From: Capitella teleta
Lineage: Eukaryota > Annelida > Polychaeta > Capitellidae
Assembly (NCBI GenBank): GCA_000328365.1
Contig: KB310021.1
Span: 17,503-81,502, forward strand
Length of the DNA: 64,000 nucleotides
Reading direction: 5' to 3'
This document shows positions 45,859 through 56,290 of this stretch, one piece after another (the first letter of the stretch is position 1; each line of letters opens with the position of its first letter). The notes under the pieces are model-generated. The model had not been told where the DNA came from and searched no databases. It saw nothing but the letters and a program-made list of their open reading frames with translations. A program made the position numbers and the translations under genes.

Positions 45859-46271
45859 ATGAGCCGAGGACGCGTATCCAGAATGGCGTCAGTGTTTGAG
45901 ATGAAATAATCATATGATTATTTCCTGTTCTGATTCAGAGCCTTCCGCTCAACCACTGGAAGGAAAAGCACCTTCAGATTCCTGCTGCGTTCATTTATGC
46001 AAATATCGCGTCTGATCTTGTAGATCTTCATGATGCTGCACACTCATTGCTTGCTGCTCTTCTCAAGACATTTTGTGTCCAGAATTTTGCCACAAAAACA
46101 TGTGTAAATCAACACAAAATAAATGAAAAATTTAAATTTTTCCTTGAGGGATTTCCCTTTCCGATCCTTCCCAAGATTCTGCACAGCGCCGTTTACGTTT
46201 TCAGTGCGACTGCCCTAGGCTCCCTCCTCAATTACTACGACATCGGACTGCGACATCTACGCAATAAATAA
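45859..46271 (+). CDS. Small predicted single-pass membrane protein, 2 exons
   Basis: Exons 45859-45891 and 45939-46271 give 121 aa. The ATG opens MSRGRVSRMAS, a basic start. A 47-bp GT-AG intron of the size usual in this window joins it in phase 0 to a 110-codon open exon that begins SLPLNHWKEKHLQ and ends LGSLLNYYDIGLRHLRNK. A hydrophobic stretch (about residues 91-110, HSAVYVFSATALGSLLNYYD) followed by a basic tail could be a C-terminal membrane anchor, and the basic N-terminus would suit a mitochondrial protein. I recognise no family. It is convergent with PTPMT1, 372 bp away. The joined frame and the intron size argue for a real gene, but it may contain a further small intron that I missed. 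Confidence 0.45.
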
Positions 46272-46643
46272 TCTATTCCATATGAAAGTTTTCATATATT
46301 TCGTTGTCATAACATCTACAACGTCAGCAATGCAGCATTACCATCAAACATCTGTTTTCCTTTATTCCGATTTCTTTTCCGCTTTTTATCTTATTCCTGG
46401 TGACGTCTTTTTATCTGTTTTTATGATCCGAGTGAATAAAATATTGATGTATTTCTCTCTGCGTTGGTTTTGTTTTTAACTGACATCGTAATTAACGAGC
46501 GTATCGGACCAAAGAATGTTTGTTGCAAGTGTTAACATTGCTGGGAAAATAAGCGAGAATCAAATGATGTGCCACGAAAGGAAGAAAAAAGGACAAAAAG
46601 AGAAAAACATCCTGAGATTATTCGACATAAAACCCTGGAGGGG

Positions 46644-47347
46644 TCATGACGATTGACTGAGATGCTGTTGATATTGATGCAGTATGTTCCACTGAGCGTT
46701 GCGAATGACGATATGAGGACGCTTTTCACGGAGACACTCAACCGCATTCTCCGCACTCCAGCCGTGGATCTACAATAATTCATCAACTTATGAACAACAT
46801 CATGAACCAGCTAAAAGAAGAGCAGACGCCCGTACCCTCATCAGGTAGGCAGCGACCACAGTCGCACTGCGCGTTCTTCCTGCTTTGCAGTGCACATACA
46901 CGCTATTGCCAATCACACGGTGAATCTCAAGGAAATCCACGCCCTTCTCTAGCTGTTCCAGAGTAGGAGCCCCAGTGAAATCAGGCGTCTCTAAGCAAAG
47001 TTGAGCAACACCGGCTGCCTTCCATTCCTATACATAGAAGACGTCAAGAAAAGACATCACAAAATGAATTTCACATACCTCAGAGTTATTAACAAAGTAT
47101 TTGGTTTCGTAATCTTCGTTCATAGTTATCACTCCACGGACGTCTTCTTCATCTATTAACTGATAATAGAGATAAGAACACGAAGCACATCTGAATTGAG
47201 AACCTTTTTGGTCATGCTTCTGAAGGGCAGGGCCCCTAGTATGGCTGTATCGTCAACACGGTTGTACCACTGCCGAGAGGATACTTTCTCCATGGCAACG
47301 TTGAATGCCAGGGTTGGGTAGAATAATACGCGACCCAACACTGACAT
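46644..47347 (-). CDS. PTPMT1: Phosphatidylglycerophosphatase and protein-tyrosine phosphatase 1, 4 exons
   Basis: Minus-strand exons: 47347-47204, 47159-47079, 47027-46836, 46769-46644; 180 aa (human 201). PTPMT1 removes the phosphate from phosphatidylglycerophosphate in the mitochondrial inner membrane, a step in cardiolipin synthesis. The short hydrophobic N-terminus VLGRVLFYPTLAFNVAM acts as a mitochondrial targeting region in relatives. The catalytic loop is complete (HCKAGRTRSA, the HCX5R signature), and LLGAL-type (ILGALPFRSM) and VRGVITMNEDYE segments match the family. All introns are phase 0 and 44-66 bp. The start is the ATG before SVLGRVL; an earlier in-frame ATG lies beyond a TTTCAG that looks like an acceptor. 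Confidence 0.94.
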
Positions 47348-48268
47348 GGTGAGTATTTGGGTGCTTAAGTTAAAACTGAAAGACAAGGAGAATAAAAATC
47401 ATCGTTGATTCAAAATAGAAGAATCATCTTCTAGCTGCCTTCAATACTACGTAAGTGACTAATCAATAATTTCTAATTTCTATTTGTTCCAATATTATAA
47501 ATATTAATTAGATGAAGATTCAATTAACTTCCAAGTAATCACAGATCATAACGGTTAGTGGAATAAAATCATAACGCACTTAAAGGTTCAGAATAACGCA
47601 GAAGCTGAAAGAGATTATGTTCATTCAACAGGACAGCTTTTTATGGTTTCATACGACTTCATTACAGCTCACCATTAACGGGGTTGTCGTTTATAAGATA
47701 AAATCGACTTTCCACAACAATTTCGCCTTCAGACGTCTTTCTCTCTGAAACGAAGCAGAAGAAAAACAACTCAAATATTTGCGTCATTCGGATGCAAAGA
47801 AAAATTCCGTAAGAACAAAGTTTTTGTTCGATAAAATCTCTTTTGGTGGATTGATGGGCTATTTGTATTGCTCTGTGTTTGCAATGATATTGCGTTATCT
47901 TTTTAAATCATCGAAATATACGAGGTTCTTGTTGAAAGTCGCCTGGTCGGCTGTTACAAGTATGGGCGATAATAGGTAGATTTATTTTCAACTTGTGCAC
48001 CCCAAGGACTAGGATTTGCTGTTGATGCTGTAGACGCAGAGACGTTTCCCCAGAGGGGAATGCTGCAGAGTTTTCTCGATTTGATGCATTTTGTGTTTGT
48101 TGCCATATTCATGTGCATTCTTGCTAACTTGTTAGACTTCTCATTTATTTTGATGGTCAATAGAAATCGGTGCCATAAATAACGCTGCAACATCAACATA
48201 ATCTGTGCTGGACGTTTGTTTCATCTCGTTTAGTCGTTGTGTTTATCACCAAAAACGTGTTCCAGGAA
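47348..48268. promoter_or_regulatory. Shared head-to-head region PTPMT1/TBRG1
   Basis: These 921 bp lie between the start codons of two divergently transcribed genes, so both promoters and 5' UTRs must be here. Short open frames on both strands have no protein-like character. I see no unmistakable core element. Confidence 0.4.
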
Positions 48269-50144
48269 ATGGCATCGTCATTTGTGCGGCCAGAAGAGGA
48301 GGCGTGGATTGTGGCAGCGTGCAAAGTGCTCACGGAGAAACTCATCCCGTTGCATCATTCGCAAATCAGCGAGTACCTCGTGGACTCCGGCCTCATACTT
48401 CCCGGGTGCGCTTCATCCTGAAGCGACGTTTGCTCATTGATACCTTTTCATTATTTATTACACAGAACCAAATCCAGTTTGGAAACAGCTTTGCATAAAG
48501 AGGTCAGTTTTGCATTTTAATTTAATTTAGCTTTGAACGAATGCAAACAGAGTGAAAGAGAGACAAGGAGAGTGAGGGCCGTGAGTGGACAATCGGGCGT
48601 CTACGCTCTATCACACGCAGTTCCTATTCCTGTGAGTTGAATATTTCTACGTGTTATTAGCTATTATTGATCTATTATTGATTAGCGGCCCACTGCTGCC
48701 ATCACAACATCCACCGTATCGCACAACGGCGTCAGCAAACGTGATAAGCATTACAACAAATACATTCGCCTGAAACGTCTAGTGAAGAACATGGTTTTCG
48801 TGAGTATTTACTTGAACAATTACCTGTTTTGATCACTCTTCATTGCAGCTTAACGCAGCGATATGCGATGAAGTTGTTAGATTGGAGGGCAAGGTCGTCA
48901 GAGTCAAAGATGAGCGAAAGTAGGATTTGAAATATTCACTATTTGATTTTATGAATTGTTTGAGAGATTTCTCTTGCGTCGTATGGTCCAACAACTCGGA
49001 GCAGCGGACGGCGTATCTCCTCCCGTTTCCTCGTCATCTCCAACTCCTTCTTCATCTTCGCGTCCGTCATCTCAAAGCGTCGCTCAGCTTCTCGGCGAAG
49101 TTGAGAAGCGGAAGAAGAAGGCCCCTCCCCCTGCGCTTCCCTCTTCTGCTCCTAATCCCGTAAGCTCAGCTCCTTCCTCCAAAGCCAAAAAGAAGTCTCC
49201 TCCCGGTAAACCACCCTCACTCCCCCTCACCCCCCTTCAATTCCCTCTCAGTTCCAGAAGAAAAACCAAGAGCAAAGAAAGGGAAAGCGATCAAGCGCTT
49301 CGTGACGCCCATTCCCCTCGACAACACTGGTCGTCCCATCTTCCCCATTGAGCTGGGAAACCTCACAGTTTATTGTTTAGGAGAGGTGATTATTTTGTGC
49401 ATCCGGTATCAATTGATAACCAACTCTGATCTTTGCCAGATCCAAGCCAAGGCCGGCTACTGTTCCTCTGACGTCATATATCCCGTTGGCTTCTGCAGCA
49501 CACGTGACTTCATCAGCATCCTCAACCCTAAAGTGCAATGTCTCTACACGTGTAAAGTCTACGATGGCCTCAAAGGGCCCACGGTTCGTTGCTGAAAAAT
49601 TCAAACACAGAGAAGAATTTTGAATGTTTCAGTTTGAGTTGAGTGCTGATGACTGTTTGGATCACGTGATTTCCGCCTCCACCCCCGATGAATGCCACTC
49701 CAAACTGCTGCGCGCAATCAACGCATCTATGTCAGTCTTTGAAGAAATTTATAAATTTTCAACTGGATTTTTATTTATTTATTTATTTTTCTTCTGGATT
49801 GCAGGTCTTATGACGCGGTGCCTATTGAGACGCATGGGGCGGAGTTCTTCGGTCTGTCTCACCCAACCATACAGAATCTGATTCAATACTGCCCTGGGGC
49901 AAAGAAATGCCAGGGATACCGATGGCAGAAGTTTGAAATTGCCAAAGACGGAGCTCATCATTTGGAGATGCAAGCCACCGTGAATGTCTCTATTCTCTCC
50001 ACTACTCAGTCGTACACAGAAGGTGCACTCCATATTTGGTTTATACTGAATGACGCATTTTTTACTCTCTCAGCTGTTGCTAATTATGACGGCCGATCGA
50101 GCAAAGAAGGATCCGGAAGTCTGAGGAATTTACTTACAGCGTGA
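48269..50144 (+). CDS. TBRG1: Transforming growth factor beta regulator 1-like, with N-terminal winged-helix segment, 11 exons
   Basis: Exons: 48269-48405, 48466-48502, 48551-48631, 48686-48799, 48849-48919, 48967-49205, 49252-49385, 49440-49583, 49633-49730, 49805-50022, 50074-50144; 447 aa. TBRG1 (NIAM) is a nuclear growth inhibitor linked to ARF and p53. The conserved parts are the basic coiled segment YIRLKRLVKNMVFLNAAICD, a Lys-rich linker, and the FYRN/FYRC module (PIFPIELGNLTVYCLGEI; DVIYPVGFCSTR; FFGLSHPTIQNLIQYCPGAKKC). Residues 1-95, however, are absent from vertebrate TBRG1 as I know it and resemble a HARE-HTH domain: PLHHSQISEYLVDSGLI and a closing GVYAL. The 5' end is the first ATG of an open exon; the two parts are joined by in-frame GT-AG introns. 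Confidence 0.88.
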
Positions 50145-50551
50145 ATGGTCATTTGTGAAATTTGGTTATAAATAGATAGAAAGACTCGTATTTTTATTTT
50201 TATTTGTGAACGCTATACGGATATGAGTAGGTAGCACTCGCAGGCAGTGCCGCTTATCACGATCAGTTTTCTGTATTAATTTCACAATTATGCGGTGGAA
50301 AATGAAAGACATAGCGTAATACACAAATAAGGATAAATTATCTACAAGCGCTGAATATTTTGATTATAAAACATTTGCAGAATTGTTCAAGTGATCAAAT
50401 ATAAAATACAATCTCTACTTCACTATGCACACATTCTACACGTTTGAACGCAACATTATGCAATGATTCACATCAGAGGGTGCCAACAGGATAGGTTTAA
50501 AAAGTGGATCTTTGAATTGAGTCGCTTGGCATCACTTTGAATGCCCTTTTC
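50145..50551. other. Convergent intergenic region
   Basis: A 407-bp AT-rich gap between the stop codons of TBRG1 (+) and the first collagen-like membrane protein (-). Nothing beyond 3' UTR-like sequence is visible. Confidence 0.6.
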
Positions 50552-52019
50552 CTATTGGGCGTAGACATACGAAGTAGGAATCAACTCGGCCTCCGCTTGC
50601 TTCCTTTCCTCCGAAATAACTTTCACGAAACCGATTACAATGCAAAAGAGCGAGATGCTGAGCAGCAGCGCCCAAATGATCAGCACTAACGTCGTCACGG
50701 GATCCTGGATTCCCGTGCAATTGCAGTCGCCTGCACGAGACAAACATTGCGGAAATTCATAAAATTAAATCATGACACACCTGTTGCCGCTTCAGCTGCA
50801 GCGGGTCCGCTTAGCCCCGCCTCTCCCTCTGGGCCGGATACACCGGGAAATCCCGGCAATCCGGGTGGACCCATGGGTCCTTGTGGGCCAGGGGGTCCGT
50901 AAACGAGGGTCTCAGCTGTGCTCTGGCAACAGATGATGAGGGTTTGGTGGAGTAAAAGTTACGACCTACCGTGAATGGATCAAAGGGAGACGTCGGTGGA
51001 GGCATAGTTGGAAGGGTGTCTGCTGGGATTGGGGGCAGCTCACAGTCTGCAAATTGAACGCAATCATTCGATTCCGTGAGTTGCGGCGTTACTCACTGTC
51101 GCTGGAGCAGAAGCCAACGCGGAACTTGAAGGGATAGTGAGGTTCTTCGAATTCGTAGTTGACGCCCTCTGTGAAGGTCGTCTCCTCGCCCGCTGATAAC
51201 CTCGCTTGGCCTGTGTTGATGGCGACGAACGCCGGAACAGGCAGAGGGTTCATGTCGAACGCGTAGAAACCGACGAAGTGCTGCAAATTGGGATCCAGGA
51301 TTCGCTGCTCCGACGATTCCAAAGCAAACTGAAAGCAAAGTGTTCATTTTTCGTTGCCTTTGCTGTCAATATAATAATTATGAGTAAATCCGTCTCGGCA
51401 GTCCAGCATGCCAATCAGAGCAGCGGTGATTGTAAGTAATATATAATTATAATATATAGTGAATTTTAGCGTGTCCAATTTAGATATACATCTTATGATC
51501 TGATCCAATATAGATATACATCTTATGATCTGATCCAATTTAGATATACATCTTATGATCTTCACTCACCGTTTTGGTTGTGGGGATGTCTTCTGGTGCC
51601 GTCAGATGTTTGCTCCATACCAAATTGAAAACGGACTCATTGGTGGATGGCGTCCATATTTGGACGGAGGTGTTGCCATGGGAACAAAACTGCACGGTCA
51701 GCGTTCTGATGAACGGGGTTTTGATCCTTTTAGAGAGGTCAATGACCGCGTGTTGACCCATAACTGGACGGTAGGTGCGAGAACAATCGAAATCTGCGAA
51801 AGAAAAAAAAAAACAAAAAAACACAACAATAAAAGAGATGGGAAGGCAGAATCATTTCAACGAATATCCATTAGAAACAAAAACAACTACAATTCGATAA
51901 TTATTATGTAATACCGGCTAATCCAGTAGCTTGGATGTGTTTGATTACATGCACACACCTTCAGCCTTGACCCCATTGAAGGTCAGCGTTGCAATTACGA
52001 TGACCGAAAGAGAAAGCAT
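50552..52019 (-). CDS. Collagen-like single-pass membrane protein A, 6 exons
   Basis: Minus-strand exons: 52019-51959, 51793-51570, 51328-51097, 51046-50970, 50922-50781, 50730-50552; 304 aa. The order is a signal peptide (MLSLSVIVIATLTFNGVKA), an ectodomain of about 150 residues with few Cys, a Pro/Thr stalk (TMPPPTSPFDPFT), a collagen run of about ten Gly-X-Y triplets (GPPGPQGPMGPPGLPG), a Cys-x-Cys pair (GDCNC), a transmembrane helix (TLVLIIWALLLSISLFCIVI) and a short tail ending PTSYVYAQ with Tyr motifs. This is a type I membrane protein, likely trimeric because of the collagen part. I do not recognise a named family. The exon phases (1,0,1,0,1) are the same as in protein B at 56.3-57.7 kb, so the two are tandem paralogues. 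Confidence 0.8.
51476..51560. repeat. 30-bp tandem repeat next to a splice donor
   Basis: The unit TAGATATACATCTTATGATC plus TGATCCAATW occurs 2.8 times within intron 2 of collagen-like gene A. It ends 9 bp from the exon 2 donor (minus strand), that is, at the very 5' end of the intron. Confidence 0.9.
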
Positions 52020-53288
52020 GACGTTGGCGCCCTCCACTGACCATAAACGCAGTCACCAAATGCCCATCTGAAACTGAAAAAAATAGTTCATTGGAATCAG
52101 ATTGAAATATTGATGTCTATTATTATCTGAATTCCAGCCTCACAAACCGCCCGTGCGGGTCCATTGGCGCCTAGTGTAGCTCTATGTGAATGCAATAGAC
52201 TACTAGTACTGTACACTCATTCGAATATTATTCACAGAAATAAATACCTAAACGTCTGCCCCTTGAAATGAAGTTTTGATCGCTGTTCTTCGGGAGCTTT
52301 GTGTTCACCATGGAAATAATTGACTAAATTGAAGCTAATTATCGAATATCGAAATAAAGGTCCGCATTCACGTGAACAATCCACAAGTTGCCATGGCAAC
52401 AGATCGAACGACTGAGTTCTGTGGAGCGTTAAAGTCGTTTAGCTTTTTGTACAAACACAATTTCAAAGTAAGCCTGCAACCCGAACGTTTCCCTCTATAT
52501 TTCCCAAAGCATGCGGCTATTTTAATACTTAAATCTTATCATACAAAAGCATCCATGACAAAGATCCCGATTAAGCACACACGACGATCACCTGACCAAA
52601 ACAACTGACCTTGTTTGACCTTGGAACGCTCAAAGATGACGACGTACATCCACGGCAATCTCGCCCACCCGAATCAAAGTTTAATCGTCTGACTGCACTG
52701 TGTCGTTTTGAGGTGAGGAATATGCAGCATGAGTTGAAAAAAGAAGAAGCTGAAATGCATTTTTTCCTCTCTGTTCACTCATGAATTAGAATCAGGGTTT
52801 ATACTCCCGTTGAGTATATGGTTGGGTTTTTATTTGATTTATAACTTTCATACCTTGAACTTTGACAACCAGTGTCGCTGTTAAAGTAATAACCACAATT
52901 TTCTCCAATTAGCAAAGCAAACCCCCCCCCCCCTCCCAAGGTAGGCCTAATTCCGAAACAGTAAAGTTCTGCATTGAAACGTTTGTCTCACCATAAAACA
53001 CATCGATCGAGAACGATATAATATATAATAATAACGTCACGGTTTCGGAATGCATGGAATTAAATTTAATGGAATATTTATAAAGACTGCTTCATCAGTA
53101 CCACGGTAAACATAAATTCTAATGAAATAAAAGACACATTAAAGCACCGCTTAAACACCTTGAATTGTCCGCACTTTGCATCTCCAACTTCTGACTATTG
53201 TCCTCGTGCACTAAACCGACGAAGATTTCATTTCAAATTCATGACGTCACCAAAAAATTGAAAAGTCTCCCCTCCAGACCCCCTCCTC
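52020..53288. other. Upstream region of collagen-like gene A
   Basis: AT-rich intergenic sequence with a C12 run interrupted by T at 52921-52936. A short open frame at 52372-52608 (+) has no protein-like features. Nothing else is supported. Confidence 0.45.
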
Positions 53289-54219
53289 TTGGTGGTCGAC
53301 ATTTCACGTGATAGGGGGTGTGGGGGTTATGTGTTGCTTAGTGCATGCATTCCTTTTCTATCTGACGGCTTTTGTTCTGCTTGGTACAGAAGTGTCAACA
53401 AGAACGCCGTTTACCTATTTTGGAGCGTTGACTTCAAACCCTTGGCTATGCGTTGGTTTTGTTGGGTGATCGAAGGTTCATTCTGCATGCGATTTTGCCC
53501 GCACAGGTAAGTTGAGAAACAGACGCAGCATGGTTATTGAACGGCGGAATTAATGAAACACTTCAAAAACGGGTTTATAAATTTTCCGCCTTCGACAAAA
53601 AAAGCACTCAAGCAAGAAGTTAGCGCGTCCTTGAAGATGAGAACGAAGCCTGACAGCGAGAGTAAAAGGCGGTGAAATCACACCAACAATAGCACACAGT
53701 GATATAAACCTGCGATAAAAGTGGTCGACGAAGCCATCTCTGATATCTTACCTGACAGGAATGCTGATTTTCAGGTAGATGCAACTCATCTGTATGCATA
53801 AACATGCACGGACGAGGCATGAACAGAAAATGCAGTCAAATGCAGAAATATAGAATAACATCAAATCTACAATCAAACAATATACGATTATGTAATATGA
53901 ATGCATTTGATTTAAAGTCTTATCAGTGAATCAATCTTTAATGACGTCTGTCAATCAGTCTACAAACAACAAGAACAGCTATAATTGACGCCTGCTGGGA
54001 ATTTCAATTGCTTTGCATTATTAGGAATTTGGATCGATCGGTTAAGTGACTAAATTGTACAGTTACCTGTATTAATGAATTAATCCCGCATGACAGCATC
54101 TAATCCTTTGATCTCCCGCAGGTGGATGCGAGTGGACTCTCTACTCCGTGAAGAGATCGATCAGCAATCGATGATGTTTGCATTTCGTGGATCGGATCCG
54201 TTTGTTTTCTGTGCATAAC
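53289..54219 (+). other. Possible spliced transcript of unknown nature
   Basis: An open stretch ends at 53507 with a strong donor (CACAG then GTAAGTTG). A strong acceptor (GATCTCCCGCAG) lies at 54120, and the frame continues through 54121-54219 to a stop. The joined frame of about 105 codons starts only at a GTG or at internal ATGs such as the one at 53448, is rich in Trp, Cys and Phe, and resembles nothing I know. The splice signals are better than the protein, so a non-coding RNA or a gene fragment is equally likely. A third acceptor-like site precedes an open stretch at 54748-54973. Confidence 0.25.
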
Positions 54220-56290
54220 TCAATGTGCTTTATTTTCGCGCCGTTGACGACTGATTCACCCCCGTGAACCACAATCAAAACTGTTCATTTCATTGGGACG
54301 AAAAATGATGCAATGGCGAATTTATGGTTGCTCAATTTGAGGTGATCTCCGAGCAGAAAAGGTCGATTTCCGGCGAATCATTTTCATCTCGATAATCATC
54401 CTTTTAGGTGAAACGATGTCGATGTCGGATTTAAATTACAATCACGCAGTAAGGTTGCAGAAACATGCAGATGCTAAAGATCGATTATTCTTTGGGCCTA
54501 TCACTGACTAAAGATTTCTCCTTCGTGTTTATGGCCCTCGTATCTCACCATTTCCCGATGCTTGCATTTTCATTTCGATCAAACCGCATTGCATCATCCG
54601 TATTCATGGTCACGTGGTTCACTCTATCACACATTCCAAACGGAAGTTGGCTAATACCCCTTTCCTTAAATTATTCCCGGTGTCTGCATTCGCCCCCCCC
54701 CCACCCCCTTACGGATCCTGCTTCCTCCTACCGAGGAATTTGCAGCCAGGTCAAACAGAGAACTCAACAGCTGTGGAGAAGAAGAACAGTCCGACTCTTT
54801 TGAAGGTTCAGGAATCAGAACAAGGGCTGGTGCCCAAATTGAACTTTGAGTCATGTTCCTCTTCCGTTATGCAGTTATGCTTTCGTACGCTAGATGGCGT
54901 TGTTCCCTTGGGTCACGTGGGGTATCTCTGCACCAATGGCACTTTCTCCCTCAGCCGGATCGATTTATTCTGATTAATTTAATCATATTTTTATTAATTA
55001 TTCCTATTATTTTGTCAATTGTGAAATCCCCACAAAACACGGATAACTGACCCTCAAAATCGATAATTATGCAAATGAGGTGGATGATTGATGATGCCTA
55101 ACTGGGAAATCATTTTGATGTTTACAAAGTTCAAGAATCAATTTCCTTTTAGTTGAGTTTTGACCCCTGAGAATAATGCGTATTTTGCCTCGATTGAGCC
55201 AACTTCCTCACTTCAAAGGAATATTTTGCTCTTACTTCGGGTTTCTTTGTGTGAAATCAATGAACAACGATTGTAAGTCAGTCTTCACCCAAACACCAAG
55301 GCTAATTCGGTGATTGACAACGGAATTTGCTGGGAATGACTTCGTGTTGAAAACGAACTGCCGCTGATTACAACAACGCAAGTAGTTAACTTATGAAAAG
55401 AGGTGGACATTAACGTCGCCGATTCAGTATTTATTAATAACTTACTGACATGCAACTTGTGAAAATCTTGTGTTAGGCCTTACTATAAGTGCCAGTATAG
55501 CTGACCGAATTCTTTTTAATACTCTGATTGAGATTAGACCGTCAGTTGTCAATTTGACATCAAATGTCAAAAGGGGTTCTCTGATTGGCCGGCTGTTTAC
55601 TTGGTTCAATGTGTTTAACATATTTTCACCATGATTCGTAACCTGAGAGAACAGCACCCACACACAGCGCCTCTGAGCAACAGTGTTTTCATTGCGTAAT
55701 ATTTTGGATGGCATCATACTTCGCCCGGATCACATTACTCGATTAAAACGACCAGCATGGCATCAAAACTCGGTTTATATCAGTAAAAAGCATTACGCAA
55801 TGAAACAGAATACAAAACATGTCATGAAATGAACAACAAAGGATGAATCAACGGACATGAAGCCTCAAGCGACCCAGGAGGGATTTCGTATTCATGAAAG
55901 GGGTATGACCAGGTAGCAATCGGGAAGCAATAAACAGCATTCAAGTTTAGCATTTGAACACAGAGGACAGAGTAATGACATATTGGAAGCATTAGTTTTA
56001 AACTCTCCTCATAATTGTGAAGTTTAAGGAAGTGTATCATAATTTATATCACAGAGGGTTAGTAAAATTGAACAATGATATATCCTTGTCTCAGAAAGCG
56101 TCAATTTGACACAATCTCGAAATCAAATCGTGTCTCACGCAAAAATAATTCACAGCAAATATAACGACCGGTGTATGACACGAAATATTTGACTTGTTTA
56201 CAAAACAGAAAAAAGAAAAGAAAAAAAAAACTGGCAGTCACATTAATATTTTTACAGCATATTTGATTCAGGGTTTGTTTTGTGAACTTG
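54220..56290. other. Intergenic region between collagen-like genes and the unassigned transcript
   Basis: It holds a C-rich run at 54691-54710, a 75-codon open stretch at 54748-54973 (+) that might be an exon, and AT-rich DNA. I see no third collagen-like copy. Confidence 0.4.

Noticed and set aside
55442-55717. Minus-strand open frame of 91 codons
   Set aside because: No splice context, no recognised domain and no supporting neighbour; could be a repeat remnant.
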